From the NCBI GenBank assembly GCA_024509875.1, contig JAMPIV010012217.1:1-64000 (forward strand): a stretch of 64,000 bases of DNA, written 5' to 3'. Both the position numbers and the translations under genes were made by a program. Positions 35,405-46,620 of the stretch are shown here, in pieces. The stretch is from Oreohelix idahoensis (taxonomy: Eukaryota; Mollusca; Gastropoda; Stylommatophora; Oreohelicidae). Position 1 is the first letter of the stretch. Every line of letters starts with the position of its first letter. The notes beneath the pieces were generated by a model. It made no database searches. It saw only the letters and a list, made by a program, of their open reading frames with translations, and was not told where the DNA came from.

Positions 35405-36660
35405 TAGCGCCTTCGTCTCTGTTGAGCTTCTGAGAGGGCGTCGCCGAATTTAACATCCTTATATGACTCTGATTGTTGCAGTAGATATTCCATACAACTT
35501 TCATCATCTCTGTCATCCTCGGTTGCTATAGCGACTGCCAAGAGATGTTCGGGGGAAGGAACCGGTCTTTCCAAGTATTTCTTTAACAGATTTACGTGGT
35601 AGACTTTTTCCTTACCTTTTATAGAGATCTTGTAGTTGGTTCTAGAGATCTTTTTAAGGACGGTAAACGGCCCTTACCATCCGATGCGCAGTTTGTTGGT
35701 TCCGGTAGGGAGTAAGAACAAAACTTTCTCTCCTGGCTGCAATTCTCTCTCCTTAGCTGCTTTGTTGTGTCTTTTAGCATGCTTTATGCGTGTGCGCTTA
35801 AGGTTGGTTGTCGCTAGGTCCCATCCTAGTTTTAGCCGTTCCTGTAACTCAGATACATACTTAGATGCTGAGACAACTGTCTCATCAGCCTTCTGGTCTG
35901 TCAGTGATCATCGTAAGGCTTCCAGCGGGCCCTTAATAGGTCTGCCAAATAAAGGTGTTGTCGGCGGTAGCCCTGTAGATGCCTGGGGGACTTTCCTGTA
36001 GGCGAACAAAGCTGCAGGAATGAAAAGGTCCCAATCTTCTGGTTTTTCCTGTCCCAGCTTACATAATATCATGGTGAGGCTGTTGTTGAAGCGTTCCATG
36101 AGCCCATTTCCGGCCGGATGGTACAGGCTGGTGTGGATGTGCTGTTCCCTCAAGATCTTAAAGATCTCCTCCATTAACAGGCTATGGAACTGGGATCCAT
36201 TATCCGTCAAAACTTGTTGAGGAAATCCCAACCCTGTAAAAATCTGCACTAGGGCTTCTGCGACATGCTTTGAGTCTGTGCATGTTAGTGGGATAGCTTC
36301 GGCCCACATAGTGCAGGTGTTGACTAAGGTCAGGATAAACCTGTTCCTTCATTTAGTCCTTTCAAGGGGTCCTATAATGTCGACTGCTACCCGTTCAAAT
36401 GGAGTCCCCCCTATTGGCATTTCTCCCATAGGAACTGGGGGTGTCCAATGCTTGGGTGCCACGCTATGGCACTTGGCGCAGGATTTAACATATCTGATAA
36501 TGTCAGTGTTCATTCCTGGCCACTAATAGTGAGTAGATATTCTCTGTATAGTAGTGTTTTGTCCCATATGTCCGCTAAAGTGAAGAGAGTGCCCCATTTC
36601 TAGGATTTGTTCTCTGTACTGCGTCGGTACTAGGAGCTGATTATGTCCCTGTTCAGGGTC
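35405..36660 (-). pseudogene. integrase of element C: complete D,D35E core upstream of RT
   Basis: Zinc-binding region: HSLHFSGHMGQNT ... WPGMNTDIIRYVKSCAKCH, an HHCC domain, with one stop. Catalytic core: first Asp in FERVAVDIIGPLE (36379-36381), second in VLTDNGSQF (36202-36204), Glu in LMERFNNSL (36094-36096), with exactly 35 residues between the last two. Then LPPTTPLFGRPIKGPLEALR and the GPY/F-type tail (KVLFLLPTGTNKLRIGW, stop, GPFTVLKKISRTNYKIS). It would insert element DNA into the genome. Its place before the RT is the diagnostic feature. It also gives the yardstick showing what copies A and B have lost. Confidence 0.88.
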
Positions 36661-36699
36661 GCCCGTTCTTCGATGCAGCACTCCTTCCTTAGAAAAATA

Positions 36700-37103
36700 T
36701 CTCAGTTGTGTCTGGGGTCCTTGGCCATGGGCAGTTTCTTAAAGCAGGGCTCCAAGGTATGGTCCTTTTGTTGCGCCTCTTTCAGTTCCTTAGGTAACAT
36801 GTTTGGGTGCTGCAAAATCGGCTCTTTCGGTCTCCCTAGAAACACATATCTACAGCCCAGTATGATGTTGTAGATAGGGTCCTCCATTACCGCCGCCTTA
36901 ATAACACCACGGACGTAATCCGAGTCTATCTCTACAAGCGCGACAGGGAGTGTTATGGGTGCATCTCCTTTAAAAACTCCACATATGTCGACGGTTTCTC
37001 CTGTGTCTTGGCCTGGTTTAACCAAATGCCTCGCGACTATGCTATCAAAGCTTAATCCGCTGTCAAAAAGACACTCCGTGGAAGTTCCGTTCAACATAAC
37101 CAT
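36700..37103 (-). pseudogene. retropepsin and integrase start, element C
   Basis: Reads MVMLNGTSTECLFDSG with the aspartic protease DSG at 37056-37064, a flap-like hydrophobic region, and IYNIILGCRYVF near the end of the protease fold. LPKELKEAQQKDHTLEPCFKKL then opens integrase, the same block found right after the zinc knuckle in copies A and B, where the protease is missing. Confidence 0.82.
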
Positions 37104-38343
37104 ACCTCGCGTAGAAGGCCTCTCACCCTCAGGTTGAGAATCACTGACCTTGCTATTTTGTGGTAAGGCTGTTTGTAAACAGCAATCCGCTTGGGACTGG
37201 TTTGCTGGTCCCAGTCAGATTTGCCTGGCGAAGGGGTTTTCCCTTTTTCATATCTTTTCTGGCTTTGCCATGGGGTTCGCTTGGGGTCATCACGGGTTTC
37301 GGTAAGGTATCTGGTTTTATAGAATTTCGGTTTATTTTGGGGAGGGTTTTGGGGTATAGTTTCTCTTGGATTTTGGTTGAAAAATTTCTGGGGAGAATGC
37401 TCTAGATTATTGTTCCGAGAAGGCACATCTGTAGGTTTGTGTTTAGAGCCTGGAAGCTCGGCGAGTGTGTCTGCATATCGCTCTGCCTTACTCAAAATGT
37501 CTTCAAGTTTTACCGCTCTCTGTTCAGCAAGAAATCTACGGGTTTTATTTGACAAAGTGCTTTTGATCTGTTCGGTTAGAATAAGTTCTTCTAAACCTTC
37601 AAAAGTGCAAGGGAGTTCTGAAAGCTCCAGACACTTAGTCAAATATCCCTTTAGACGGGAAGAGAACTGAGCATACGTCTTGGCTCCCTCCTTTCTGCTG
37701 TTTTGGAAAAGTTGTAAAAACTTGCGAGCGTTCATCTCGAAGTGTTCAAGTAAACCTTTCTTAAGCATGTCGTAGTTGGCTTGGTTGCTGCTTCCCAGTT
37801 TTACGTATGCATCATACGCATTGCCTTTGAGGGCCTGGGATTGCTTCAAGCACCAACGCGAACTGTCCAAACCGTACAGGGTTGCCATTCTCTCATATTT
37901 TTCTAGATAGCTATCAATTTTCTCATTGGGGCTTGGGAAGGTTTCTAGGGCAAAGGACAGAGCAGCTAATTGGGAAGACTGGCTATTTGAGTAGTCCGCT
38001 GAGGTGAGGAAGACTCCATTGCTGGAGCTAGACGCATCACCATGACTTTGGACCTCTAAATTCTTAAGCGCCAATTCATGCTGATGTCATTTGTTGTTCT
38101 GTCTTTCCTCATGTTTTCTCTCTTTCTCTCGTTCATTCTCCCTGCGAGCTTCCATTTCCGCCTCAATTTTCTTACTTTCCAATTGCCGCTCTTCTTTCTC
38201 TTTCTCTCTAGCTTCTGCTTCCTTCTTCTCTGCCTCATATTTGGCTAGTTCGTTGTTCACAAAAGCTAGCATTTCGTCTCCATGTAATCCTGTTTCCCTT
38301 GCTTCCTCTCTTAACATTGCCCTAAGCTTTGCTCGCTCCGCCA
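37091..38343 (-). pseudogene. gag of element C
   Basis: Starts at ATG 38341-38343 (MAERAKLRAMLREEARETG). A charged coiled coil of EKEKEERQLESKKIEAEME type follows, then a frame change near 38085 and a capsid-like region (KIDSYLEKYERMATLYGLDSSRWCLKQSQALKGNAYDAY) aligning with copy B gag (DIESYINRYELLATTYGLERERWSLKLSQGLRG). A Pro/Asn/Lys-rich tail follows; a clean CCHC knuckle is not seen. Same coiled-coil plus SCAN-like capsid plan as A, B and D. Confidence 0.82.
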
Positions 38344-39091
38344 TGGCAAATATACCTGACTGCGAATTACCCGAGAAAGAAAGAAGAAAAGGATACATTG
38401 CTCCCTAACCAATTAAGAGAATACCAAAAAAAATTTTTAACTCTTTCCTTCTCCCTGTTTATCAGTTGTCTAATCTATCGCTGCTGTAAACTGGCAAAAA
38501 GGCTCCTAACGCAGTCGACTTAATCCATAGGGATGGTAGATTAGTCTAAAAAACTTTAAATCTACTATTACTAAATGTGGAAAAATTTTTAAATTAAGAA
38601 GAAAAAATATATCTCTCCTATATTCTCCACCACGCTCACCCATCCCTGGAGTCAGTATGGAACTATGGGAAGGTGATTAACCTGGCAACTGCCCAATGCT
38701 CTTCCTTTGCTGTGGCTCATGCTCCACTGCTCCAATAAAAGTGTGATTGTTAAACAATCACGCGTACCAGCGGTCTTTTTGTACAAAAATTATTATATAT
38801 CATACCGCCAACAAAAATCACCATCACAGTTTAACTGTAAGTAAATTATAAGATGCTGTGGAAAGAAAACAAATTATGTATCTATTTTGTGTGGTCAGAA
38901 CCCAGGAAAAAATAAGAACGTTGCCAGGGAGATACATTTTTTTTCTGTACACCAACAGGACGTACAATACACTAGCTAGAGTTAGACTGTTAGACTATGA
39001 TTCTATAACAGACGTTAGTCATCATTCTAGACTCGGACTAAGATTCAATCCCGGATGAGCCCCCATTCTGTCGTACGGAATGTAAATTGTT
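38344..39091. other. 5' leader/LTR side of element C; ends not resolved
   Basis: Should contain the leader and 5' LTR of minus-strand element C. AT-rich with no gene. A TG...CA pair could not be matched to the 30 kb side. Confidence 0.3.
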
Positions 39092-40020
39092 TTATTTGGC
39101 CCGTCTCAGCTTAATCTGATGTCTTCTTTCTTCTCGTGATATCACCATGGATTTTGTTTTAGAGCTGCTTATGACCATCCCTCTTTTCTCCAGCTCTTCC
39201 TTCCAGACTTGCAGGTTGGATTGGAGATGTGCCTCTGATTTAGCAATCAGGGCAACATCATCAGCAAATGCCAGCTCTGAAATACAGACCTGTCTCATCT
39301 TTCAGTACCCCACTGAATACTTTCTTGTTCTCTCCTTACATGCCTTGATAACATCGTCCATGAGGAGTATGAAAAGATAAGGTGACAGGAATACACCTTG
39401 TCTTACACCAGTGATGGTCCTGAACTCTTCTGACTTATGGTTTGCTGTCCTCACATAATTTCTGCAAGACTTGTAAAAGCTCTGTATAGCATGAATCAGA
39501 GGTGCTGGAATGTTCTTCCTTGCCAAACAGTCCCAAAATTTGCTCCAGGGAACCCTGTCAAACGCCTTTTACAGATCTATGAAGCAAAGATGGATCTCAC
39601 TCTTATACTCAAGGGCCTTTTTCACTCAGCTGTCTGAGTGTGAAGATTAGGTCTTGAGTACTTCGGTTTGCTCAGAATCCACACTGAACCTCATCCAACT
39701 GTGGCTCAGCTAGGCGTCGGAGTCTCTGCTCTAGGATTCTAGAGTAGATTTTACCAGGGACACTGAGAAGGGATATGCCTCTATGGTTTCCGCATTGTCG
39801 ATTGTCACCCTTTTTGAAAATTGGTGTTATGATGGCAATCTCCCAATCCTCTGGTATGGTCTTGTTGCACCACGCTGCCTGTAGGACCCTTAAGAGTAAT
39901 AGGTCGCCTGATGCTCCCATGTACATAACCATATCTGGTGTTATACCATCATGCCCTGTGCTTTTCCCATCTTGATTTTCTTCAGTGCTGCCTTCAGTTC
40001 TTCCATCTTTATGTCATCTT
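39092..40020 (-). pseudogene. LINE RT fragment (RTE-like, same family as 42 kb)
   Basis: Minus strand: IPEDWEIAIITPIFKKGD, NHRGISLLSVPGKIYSRIL; then GVRQGVFLSPYLFILLMDDV; then ELAFADDVALIAKSEAHLQ with an intact FADD catalytic pair, and VWKEELEKRGMVISSSKTK. Frames change near 39640 and 39300. The endonuclease and C-terminus are missing. The block from the FADD region through ISREE matches the plus-strand fragment at 42243-42420. Confidence 0.82.
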
Positions 40021-40586
40021 CGCCATCATTAGTTTTTTCCTTCTGCGCTAGTGGTTATCATTGCTAATGCTTCACCATGCGTAAATTACCATCCAGGAGT
40101 TCTGATAAATATTCTTTCCATTACTTCCTTTGGGGCAGTAAGCAATTTGCTTACAAAAAAAGTGATGATATTTTCCCTGATCAATCGTTATTCATTTTTT
40201 TTAAACTGTTAAAACTTAGATGATTATTAAATTTGTTATTTGTAATTATACGAATTAAACTTCGATTTAATAATTTTAAATGTACTGCATGTTTGTCTCA
40301 GTCAATTTACTAAATACACTCTAAACAGAACTATACCATAATAATTCCACTGAGTAAATCAGGGTGGGGGCTTGAACGAGCTGAAATTAATAATTGCTAT
40401 TCATAAAATGCGGCAGGTCAGATTTAAGTTAACAATTGCCCTACCCAATGCAGCATTGTTTTGACTTCTGAAATATCTTATGAATACTCCCTTGAGAGAG
40501 AAGCATCATTATTCTTCTATCTACAACTCTGCCTAGAGTAATCTTGTGCGAAGGTAGACACATTTGAAGACCCATATTAGATACTC
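40021..40586. other. no feature recognised
   Basis: AT-rich spacer with only small open frames. Confidence 0.4.
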
Positions 40587-40829
40587 TTGAGTTTTGGTCA
40601 CTGTTGGACCACTACTGCAACGCAGGGGAGGCTATTCCGTAACAAAGACACAAATTGCAAGAGTGCCAACAGAAACAGAAGTTGCGCCAATTGCCATGCC
40701 AACCACAGCGCAAGATATCTTTGCCCAGTTTATCAAGCAGCCAAAAGTGCACTGAAACAGTTGGCTGAACAAAATATACCATTTAGATCATCCATATACC
40801 TCCGTGAGATGATGCCAGTCTATTTGTGA
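40587..40829 (+). pseudogene. possible LINE ORF1 zinc-knuckle scrap
   Basis: Short frame with CANCHANHSARYLCPVYQAAK, resembling the CCHC knuckle region of LINE ORF1 proteins (C-x2-C-x3-H-x5-C here), followed by LKQLAEQNIPFR. No other ORF1 domain is visible. Could be chance. Confidence 0.4.
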
Positions 40830-41149
40830 AAGGAATTATGATTTCTGTGAAGAACGTGAGTTTGAACTAAATTAAAATGTGTAAATCTGTCGAGGACAGT
40901 GTTCTGGCTACAGACGGTACAGAGCTATACTGGTGACTATATAAGTAACGCCATAATATATATGAATTTCAAGATTATCTTTGTGGAGCCACGTTGAGTC
41001 CAATAAACAGTGTATTAATATCCACTTGGGCTTGGTGGTGATATTTTCAAGTGTGTTATTTGGCTGTCTGCGGTGTCTACCATATCTACCCTAGTACTAT
41101 TGGCCAGAGTAGCAAGAAGTCTACTCACACTATATACAAAAACACGAAA

Positions 41150-41885
41150 CAACAGCCTTTCTCAACTTTTTTTTATCCAGGAGAAACCCTTGAAATAATC
41201 TTCAAGTCTCAGGGAACCACTGGACAAAGATTATTATGTCTATAGCTCAGAGTACGTTAGTGTGATCAGTAAGTTGTAAATATAATAATCCAATAAAAAT
41301 TATCAATGATCTTTTGAGGAGAGGATAATTGTTTCTGTGGATCTATTTATGTTGACCAACTTATTAGCCTACTCTTTTTAGTGTTTTTTTCCCTTACCCA
41401 CAAATGATATCAGCTCTAGTGCAAGTCATTAGTGTAGGCAGCTTTAAGTGGGTACTTAGCTGCCAGTAAGGTGTCGGTTGGTTTCTGCTCCAGCCGATGT
41501 TAGTTCCTTGCAGATTGTAGACTGGTTCTTCTCGTCAGTGGTTAAGTGGTAGAAGATACTTAAGTTTTTTCGTCTCTTTTTTTTATTTCATACTTAAAGT
41601 TTTAACCTTATTCAAGTGGGCCTAAATATCTTATTAAAAATGTATACTCTGTAAGTTAGTAATTTAATATGGTATGTGCAAGAGGGATCACGGTCCTATT
41701 GCGCACTGTCATGCGGGGCGGCTCAGTTACTGCCCACCACTGTGAGCGCTAACATCGTCCGGTTCACAAAGTTTAGAAAACGACGATTATTATTACTCCA
41801 TCACGATCCCTCACGGAACCCCCTAGAGATCTCTCGCGGAACCCTAGGGTTCCGTGAAACCCCCGCTGAGAAACCTTCGTCAATA
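41150..41885. mobile_element. possible hAT-like non-autonomous element
   Basis: Left end CAGCCTTTCTCAACTTTTTT and right end GCTGAGAAACCTTCG form an imperfect inverted pair of the TTTCTCA type common at hAT ends, with GGGTTCCG/CGGAACCC-rich sequence inside the right end. No 8-bp target duplication could be confirmed and there is no transposase. A 15-18 G run follows near 41898. Confidence 0.25.
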
Positions 41886-41939
41886 AGATGAGAGACGGGG
41901 GGGGGGGGGGGGCAACAACAAAAACAGAGCAGATTTAAA

Positions 41940-42955
41940 CAGCAAAACCAGAAATACCAAAGCTAAGGCTCAAGAAGTGTACATAGACGTGAACAAAAAG
42001 GTAAGAAAAAACACTATAAGAGACAAGAGGAAATATATGAGAATTTGGCAAGAGAGGCAGAAGAAATCGCAGCCAAAGGAAGTACAAGAGACCTGCACAA
42101 CAACACAAAGTAGCGAGCAGGAAAATACATGCAAGCAAATGAAGTTAACAAAGAAAGGAAATCAATATTGTTTAGTAATATGTATGAGCCAAAGCATGTA
42201 AAAAGGGGTAAGAAAGTATTCAGTGGGGTACTGGAAGATAAGGCAGGTTTGTATTTCAGAGCTGGCATTTGCTAATTACGTTGACCTTGATTGTTAAATC
42301 AGAGGCACACATTTAATCCAACCTCGGAGTCTGGAAGGAAGAGCTGGAGAAAAGAGAGGTGGTTACCAGCAGCTCCAAAATAAAAACCATTGTTATATCA
42401 CGAGAGGGGAGAACGCATCATATTATGTTGGAAGAACAGGTCCTGTAGCAGGTCAACCAATTTTAATACCTTGGAGCTGTGACAGACTGGAAGTAAGGCC
42501 TCATAGAAGAGTTGGCTACCCGAATAACAGCAGCTGGAAGACTTTTAGGCCATAAATCGAGGATTCCTCAGTAACAGAGAAGTTGGCAAGAAGACGAAGA
42601 TGGCTGTATACCGCTCCACCTATGTTCCAGTATTGACCTATGGATGCGAGTCATGTGTAATGACTACAACCCACAAAAGCCAGCTGCAAACATCAGAAAT
42701 GCGGTATATGAGGAAGTTGACTGAAGTAACAAGAAGAGACACGGTCCGCAACATGACGATACGGCAAGGTGCCTAATCCCAGACCCAAGTAGGTCAGACC
42801 TCAAGGACGACCGAGAGTCCGCTGGGAGGACAATATTAGACAATCTCTGAAGGACCGAGGACTATATTGGAACCAGGCCAGGAAGAAGACAGCCGATAGG
42901 ATAGTATGGCACTATCTGCGGCAAACCTCTACACCCCAGGGGTAGAAGGGAAACT
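41940..42955 (+). pseudogene. LINE fragment with internal deletion (family of 39 kb and 30 kb)
   Basis: Begins with the pre-RT linker (DKRKY, then NLAREAEEIAAKGSTRDL in another frame). The RT palm is deleted; at about 42243 it rejoins in the FADD region, here mutated (FANY). It continues VWKEELEKRE, TYVPVLTYGCESCVMTT and the C-terminal tail. The 3' part (GAGTCCGCTGGGAGGAC..., GGATAGTATGGC) matches 30045-30160. Many stops; dead. Confidence 0.72.
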
Positions 42956-42956
42956 T

Positions 42957-45019
42957 CTATAGTGCGTTTCAAAAAGACCGGTCGACGATTGACTTCAAAT
43001 ATCTCCATATTCCTTGCACTTATAAACATGATTTTTTGCATGTGGTCTTATATTTTCAATGTCCCAAAGTTTTTATAAAATTCAATGTTGCAGGTAGTGT
43101 TCTTTTCTTGCAACGGCTAATTCCTTTGATCTTTTTTAACGAAGTAATTATTTTGTCCTGGAAGAAAATAATTTATCGTACATGACGGAAGTTGCATATT
43201 TTCGGCAAAGGCGTCTCTACAATTCGAATGTTAGGGGGTGTTACCGTATGTTTTCTTTAACACTTATGTCACTGCGCGTTTCTGTTGATTCTCTAAAAGC
43301 TGCCCCAGGTTTCCTATAATACTCCTTTTGCGAGCTCCCCAAGTTGTTAGGGCTTGGTAATTATGAGTGTGTCGTGTGTAGATGGTAAACAACACTAGGG
43401 ATATGAATAACACGACGCCACTTGTACAGCTCCATGACATTTAATAGAACATTCACATAAGTCCTGAACATCAATAATGTCGTTACGCATGCATTACATC
43501 ACACTCAGGCTGACACTGCCTGTAGGAAATAACTTTACTTTTACGGACTGGCTGACCGTCCACACACTAACAGTAAACAACACGTTTCTATGTGCGGCAT
43601 TCAACCCTCGCACGAATTCATTCACCATCCAGGTGTAAATCACTTATCCCAAGTGATTATGATTGGCGGCATGCAACATCGCCATATAAATTCTACTCCC
43701 ATATAGCTACAAGGCGAACAATACTCAACGCCTTACTCCACCGTAGCTCCAAAGGCGGGACCAACTCGTCGCCTTAATATGTTCTCCACGAACATTAACC
43801 AAAGTTCCTCCAGAACACTCTTAGACGGGAAGACATCGCCTATACAACAATATGTCAGACATAATCACATTATTCATAATCACTATATAATATCTCAAAT
43901 GTCACATAATACGAGCACTCAGCTCGACCACAATTCACAGCCTCAAGCACACAGCTCGGCTATCAAAAAAAGACTCCCTCTAGTCACATCCGGGTACTCT
44001 CTCAGCCACCCAGACTAGTTCACCAAACACGCTTTCTCCATGCACACACTCCAAGTCACAACATACTGACATGAAGTCAGACCCAAACTCAATCGCTGAG
44101 TGAAACTTAAATATTAATAACCTCAGTGACCCTTACTTCGACTCACTCCGTCATCCACTTCAGAAATATGACTCAACAGGGGGGTTTGTTAACTGATTAC
44201 TACCTGAGGTCCTTTTTTATTTCTTCGAAATATTTGAGAGAATAATAACGCCTATTCATTGTAAATGTTACTTTTTATACTAAAACGTGAATGGATGCAT
44301 GAAGATGTGGAAGTACTGTTGTCGTGAAACGAATGTGTGTAACCCCACTACTTTGTTAAATCATTATGTCGGGATACAAATTTGCCCCAGCCAATCAACG
44401 CACAGTTGCTGAGCCAGAATAAATTACCTGAAGTTACGCCAGGAAAAACTTAAGCCCTGTTTTTTTCGGATGTGGGTCGTGGCCATCTTGTTCACGCAAG
44501 ATGGCGGAAGAAAACTGAATAAAATTAGGCTGTACGAGCAAAAGACGAAACTGCAGGAAACCAATCAGCTTTCTCCGCCAGGAACTAACCAAACGCTTTC
44601 CTTTAACAGTAGAAGTTATTTTACCTGCCTATATAATCGGGCGAGATTTTATGCTAAACACGCAACCCCGAACACGAAGCCAGAGACGACCGACTGAAGA
44701 GAGGAGCTGTCAGCTTTGATTTATAGCTTACCTGAGGGCATCGACCTGCAGCCTGCTTCGCTAAGTCGAGTCAAAAACTGGCCTGTTTGAATCTTAGAGG
44801 GTAAATATATTTACGATAACCTTTAGGAAAAATAGGCCTTCAGCAGGTATATAATGTTGGTATTTGTTGTGTGTCATTATACTACCTACACCTGTATATA
44901 TTTTATATAAATTGTTTCAATATGAACGTATCAGGTTACTGATTGTATCTTAAGGGTATTAGGTATAATGATTGTATTTCCTAATATGATTGAATAGACG
45001 AAGACTAATAGGACTCATA
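42957..45019. other. mostly unrecognised; TIR-like start and possible promoter
   Basis: CTATAGTGCGTTTCA at 42957 matches, inverted, the sequence at 55351-55366, suggesting a Tc1-like transposon end. At 44482-44505 two YY1-type motifs (CAAGATGGC) face each other around TTCACG, with a TATATAA at 44630. No coding region is supported in the rest. Confidence 0.3.
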
Positions 45020-45330
45020 CTTCAATCTATTGTCTCCTATAACTTCAATCTATTTTCTCAGACCAACTGCAATATAACCAAAACAGTCCTTGTTAGGACT
45101 CAACCTATTGTCTCCTATAACTTCAATCTATTTTCTCAGACCAACTGCAATATAACCAAAACAGTCCTTGTTAGGACTCAATCTATTGTCTCATATAACT
45201 CAATCTATTGTCTCCTATAACTTCAGTCTATTATCTCAGATAAAACCAACTGCAATATAACCAAAACAGTCCGTGTTAGGACTCAATCTATTGTCTCATC
45301 TAACATCAATCTATTGTCCCCTATAACTCC
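45020..45330. repeat. complex tandem repeat, ~78-bp period
   Basis: The phrase CTCAGACCAACTGCAATATA with AAACAGTCCTTGTTAGGACT occurs at 45057, 45135 and (imperfect) about 45235, interleaved with CAATCTATTGTCTCCTATAA words. Confidence 0.9.
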
Positions 45331-45566
45331 CACCTGTGTATTCATGTATATAACCAAACAGTCCTTCTCGCATATACTCCTATCATAAGAACATAACAAT
45401 ATTGTTAGGATATATGTTACCAGCTAGTATAGCACTTGTCAGAGAGGGCCTGGTATATTATAGGGGGAATGGTTGTATCACACCTAGGTGTACATATTAT
45501 GGGATGTATTCATGTATTGAATGTATTCATGTATTCTTCTTCTTCTGCGTTCGGTTTGTAGTCATG

Positions 45567-46620
45567 CTAAATCTGCAGGCCTGTCGCCAGGACGAAGTCC
45601 ACAGTCTTTTCCAGGTCGGCGCGGCAGCCCCATAGCTTCTGCTGGAGCTCATCACCTTTTGGCCAGGTCGCACGTCGCAATTTATCATGAGTTGGACAGT
45701 TCTGGAGAATGTGTTCTGGAGTCTGGATATCAGTTCCACAAGGGCATTCATTCGTGTGGGATATTTTGAGGCGATAGAGATGTCCAAGTAATCTGCAGTG
45801 ACCAGTTCTCAGGCGGAAAATTGTTGTCTGTTGGTGTCTGTTTAGGTGGTGGATTGGGTCATCTCTGCTGTATATATCCCCTTCCTCCTTCCACTGATTT
45901 TTGTACTTGTTGTGGATGATGGTTTTTTGCTTCCCGATAGGGCAATGGGTGGCTGTATTGTTCCATTTTACTGCCACTTCTTGATAGAGCATCTGCTTTC
46001 TCATTACCAGCGATTCCACAATGGGCAGGTAACCACTGAAGGGCAATGGTTGATGACCTTTGGATGATGTTAAGCTCAGATCTGATCTCATTCATCATGT
46101 TATCATTTCTGGTGTTTTGTATTGATTCAAGTAATGATCTGCAGTCAGTGAAGATTACTATCTTAGCTTGTGGCTGCTGTTCAGGTCTGGTGAGGATCTT
46201 CAGGGCTTGCAGTAGTGCCATAGCTTCTGCCCTAAAATTGGAGGAGATCTTTCCAGTTGGGAAGGCCTTTCGGATGATCTTTCCATTTAGGAATCTTATA
46301 AAAATGCCTCCTCCACCGTTCTTTACTGCCCCCTCAGCAGATCCATCTGTGTATGCATGTGTCCACTCCTTCGGGTTGTACTTTTCTTCAATCATTTCTT
46401 GAGCCAAAGTTTTTAGTTGTTGAGGGGTCAGGTGGCCTTTCTTTTTTATTTCAGGGACTTCTGTGATGATAGATATATTTCCATGGCAGTCGTCTGGCTC
46501 CTCGTAATCAATTAACATTTCAATCTCAGTAGATCGATTTGGGAGGAGGTCTTCATGGCATCGATGCAGATGTTTGGAGATGTTTAGGAAGCTGGTTCTT
46601 TTCAGCCTGTTCTTTGTCAC
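45567..46620 (-). pseudogene. LINE RNase H and C-terminal zinc motif
   Basis: RNase H catalytic residues are all visible: D in AYTDGSAEG, E in NFRAEAMAL, D in IFTDCRS, and WLPAHCGIAGNEKADAL. A frameshift near 45985 follows. The tail has FRLRTGHCRLLGHL and a CPCG...TPEHILQNCP zinc-binding motif, ending at the stop at 45567. LINE-encoded RNase H removes template RNA from the hybrid. Confidence 0.87.

Larger units (their letters stand above)
30926..38343 (-). mobile_element. Gmr1-like Ty3/gypsy retrotransposon, element C, with nested insertions
   Basis: Minus-strand order: gag (from 38343), protease (DSG at 37056-37064), integrase zinc-binding domain (~36600-36450), integrase D,D35E core (36381-35908), GPY/F-type tail (~35720-35590), RT (35404-34847, FMDD at ~34871-34882), RNase H (34366-34221 and 31155-30926). 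The integrase thus lies between protease and RT, as in Ty1/copia, whereas the RT is Ty3/gypsy type; this is the Gmr1-like arrangement. RNase H is split by insert 31161-34215. Several stops and frameshifts show it is dead. LTRs were not resolved. Confidence 0.85.

Noticed and set aside
40587..40829. host zinc-knuckle protein
   Set aside because: Single short frame without flanking coding sequence; a LINE ORF1 scrap is the simpler reading.
45020..45330. centromeric or telomeric satellite
   Set aside because: Only about three irregular ~78-bp units, too short and local.
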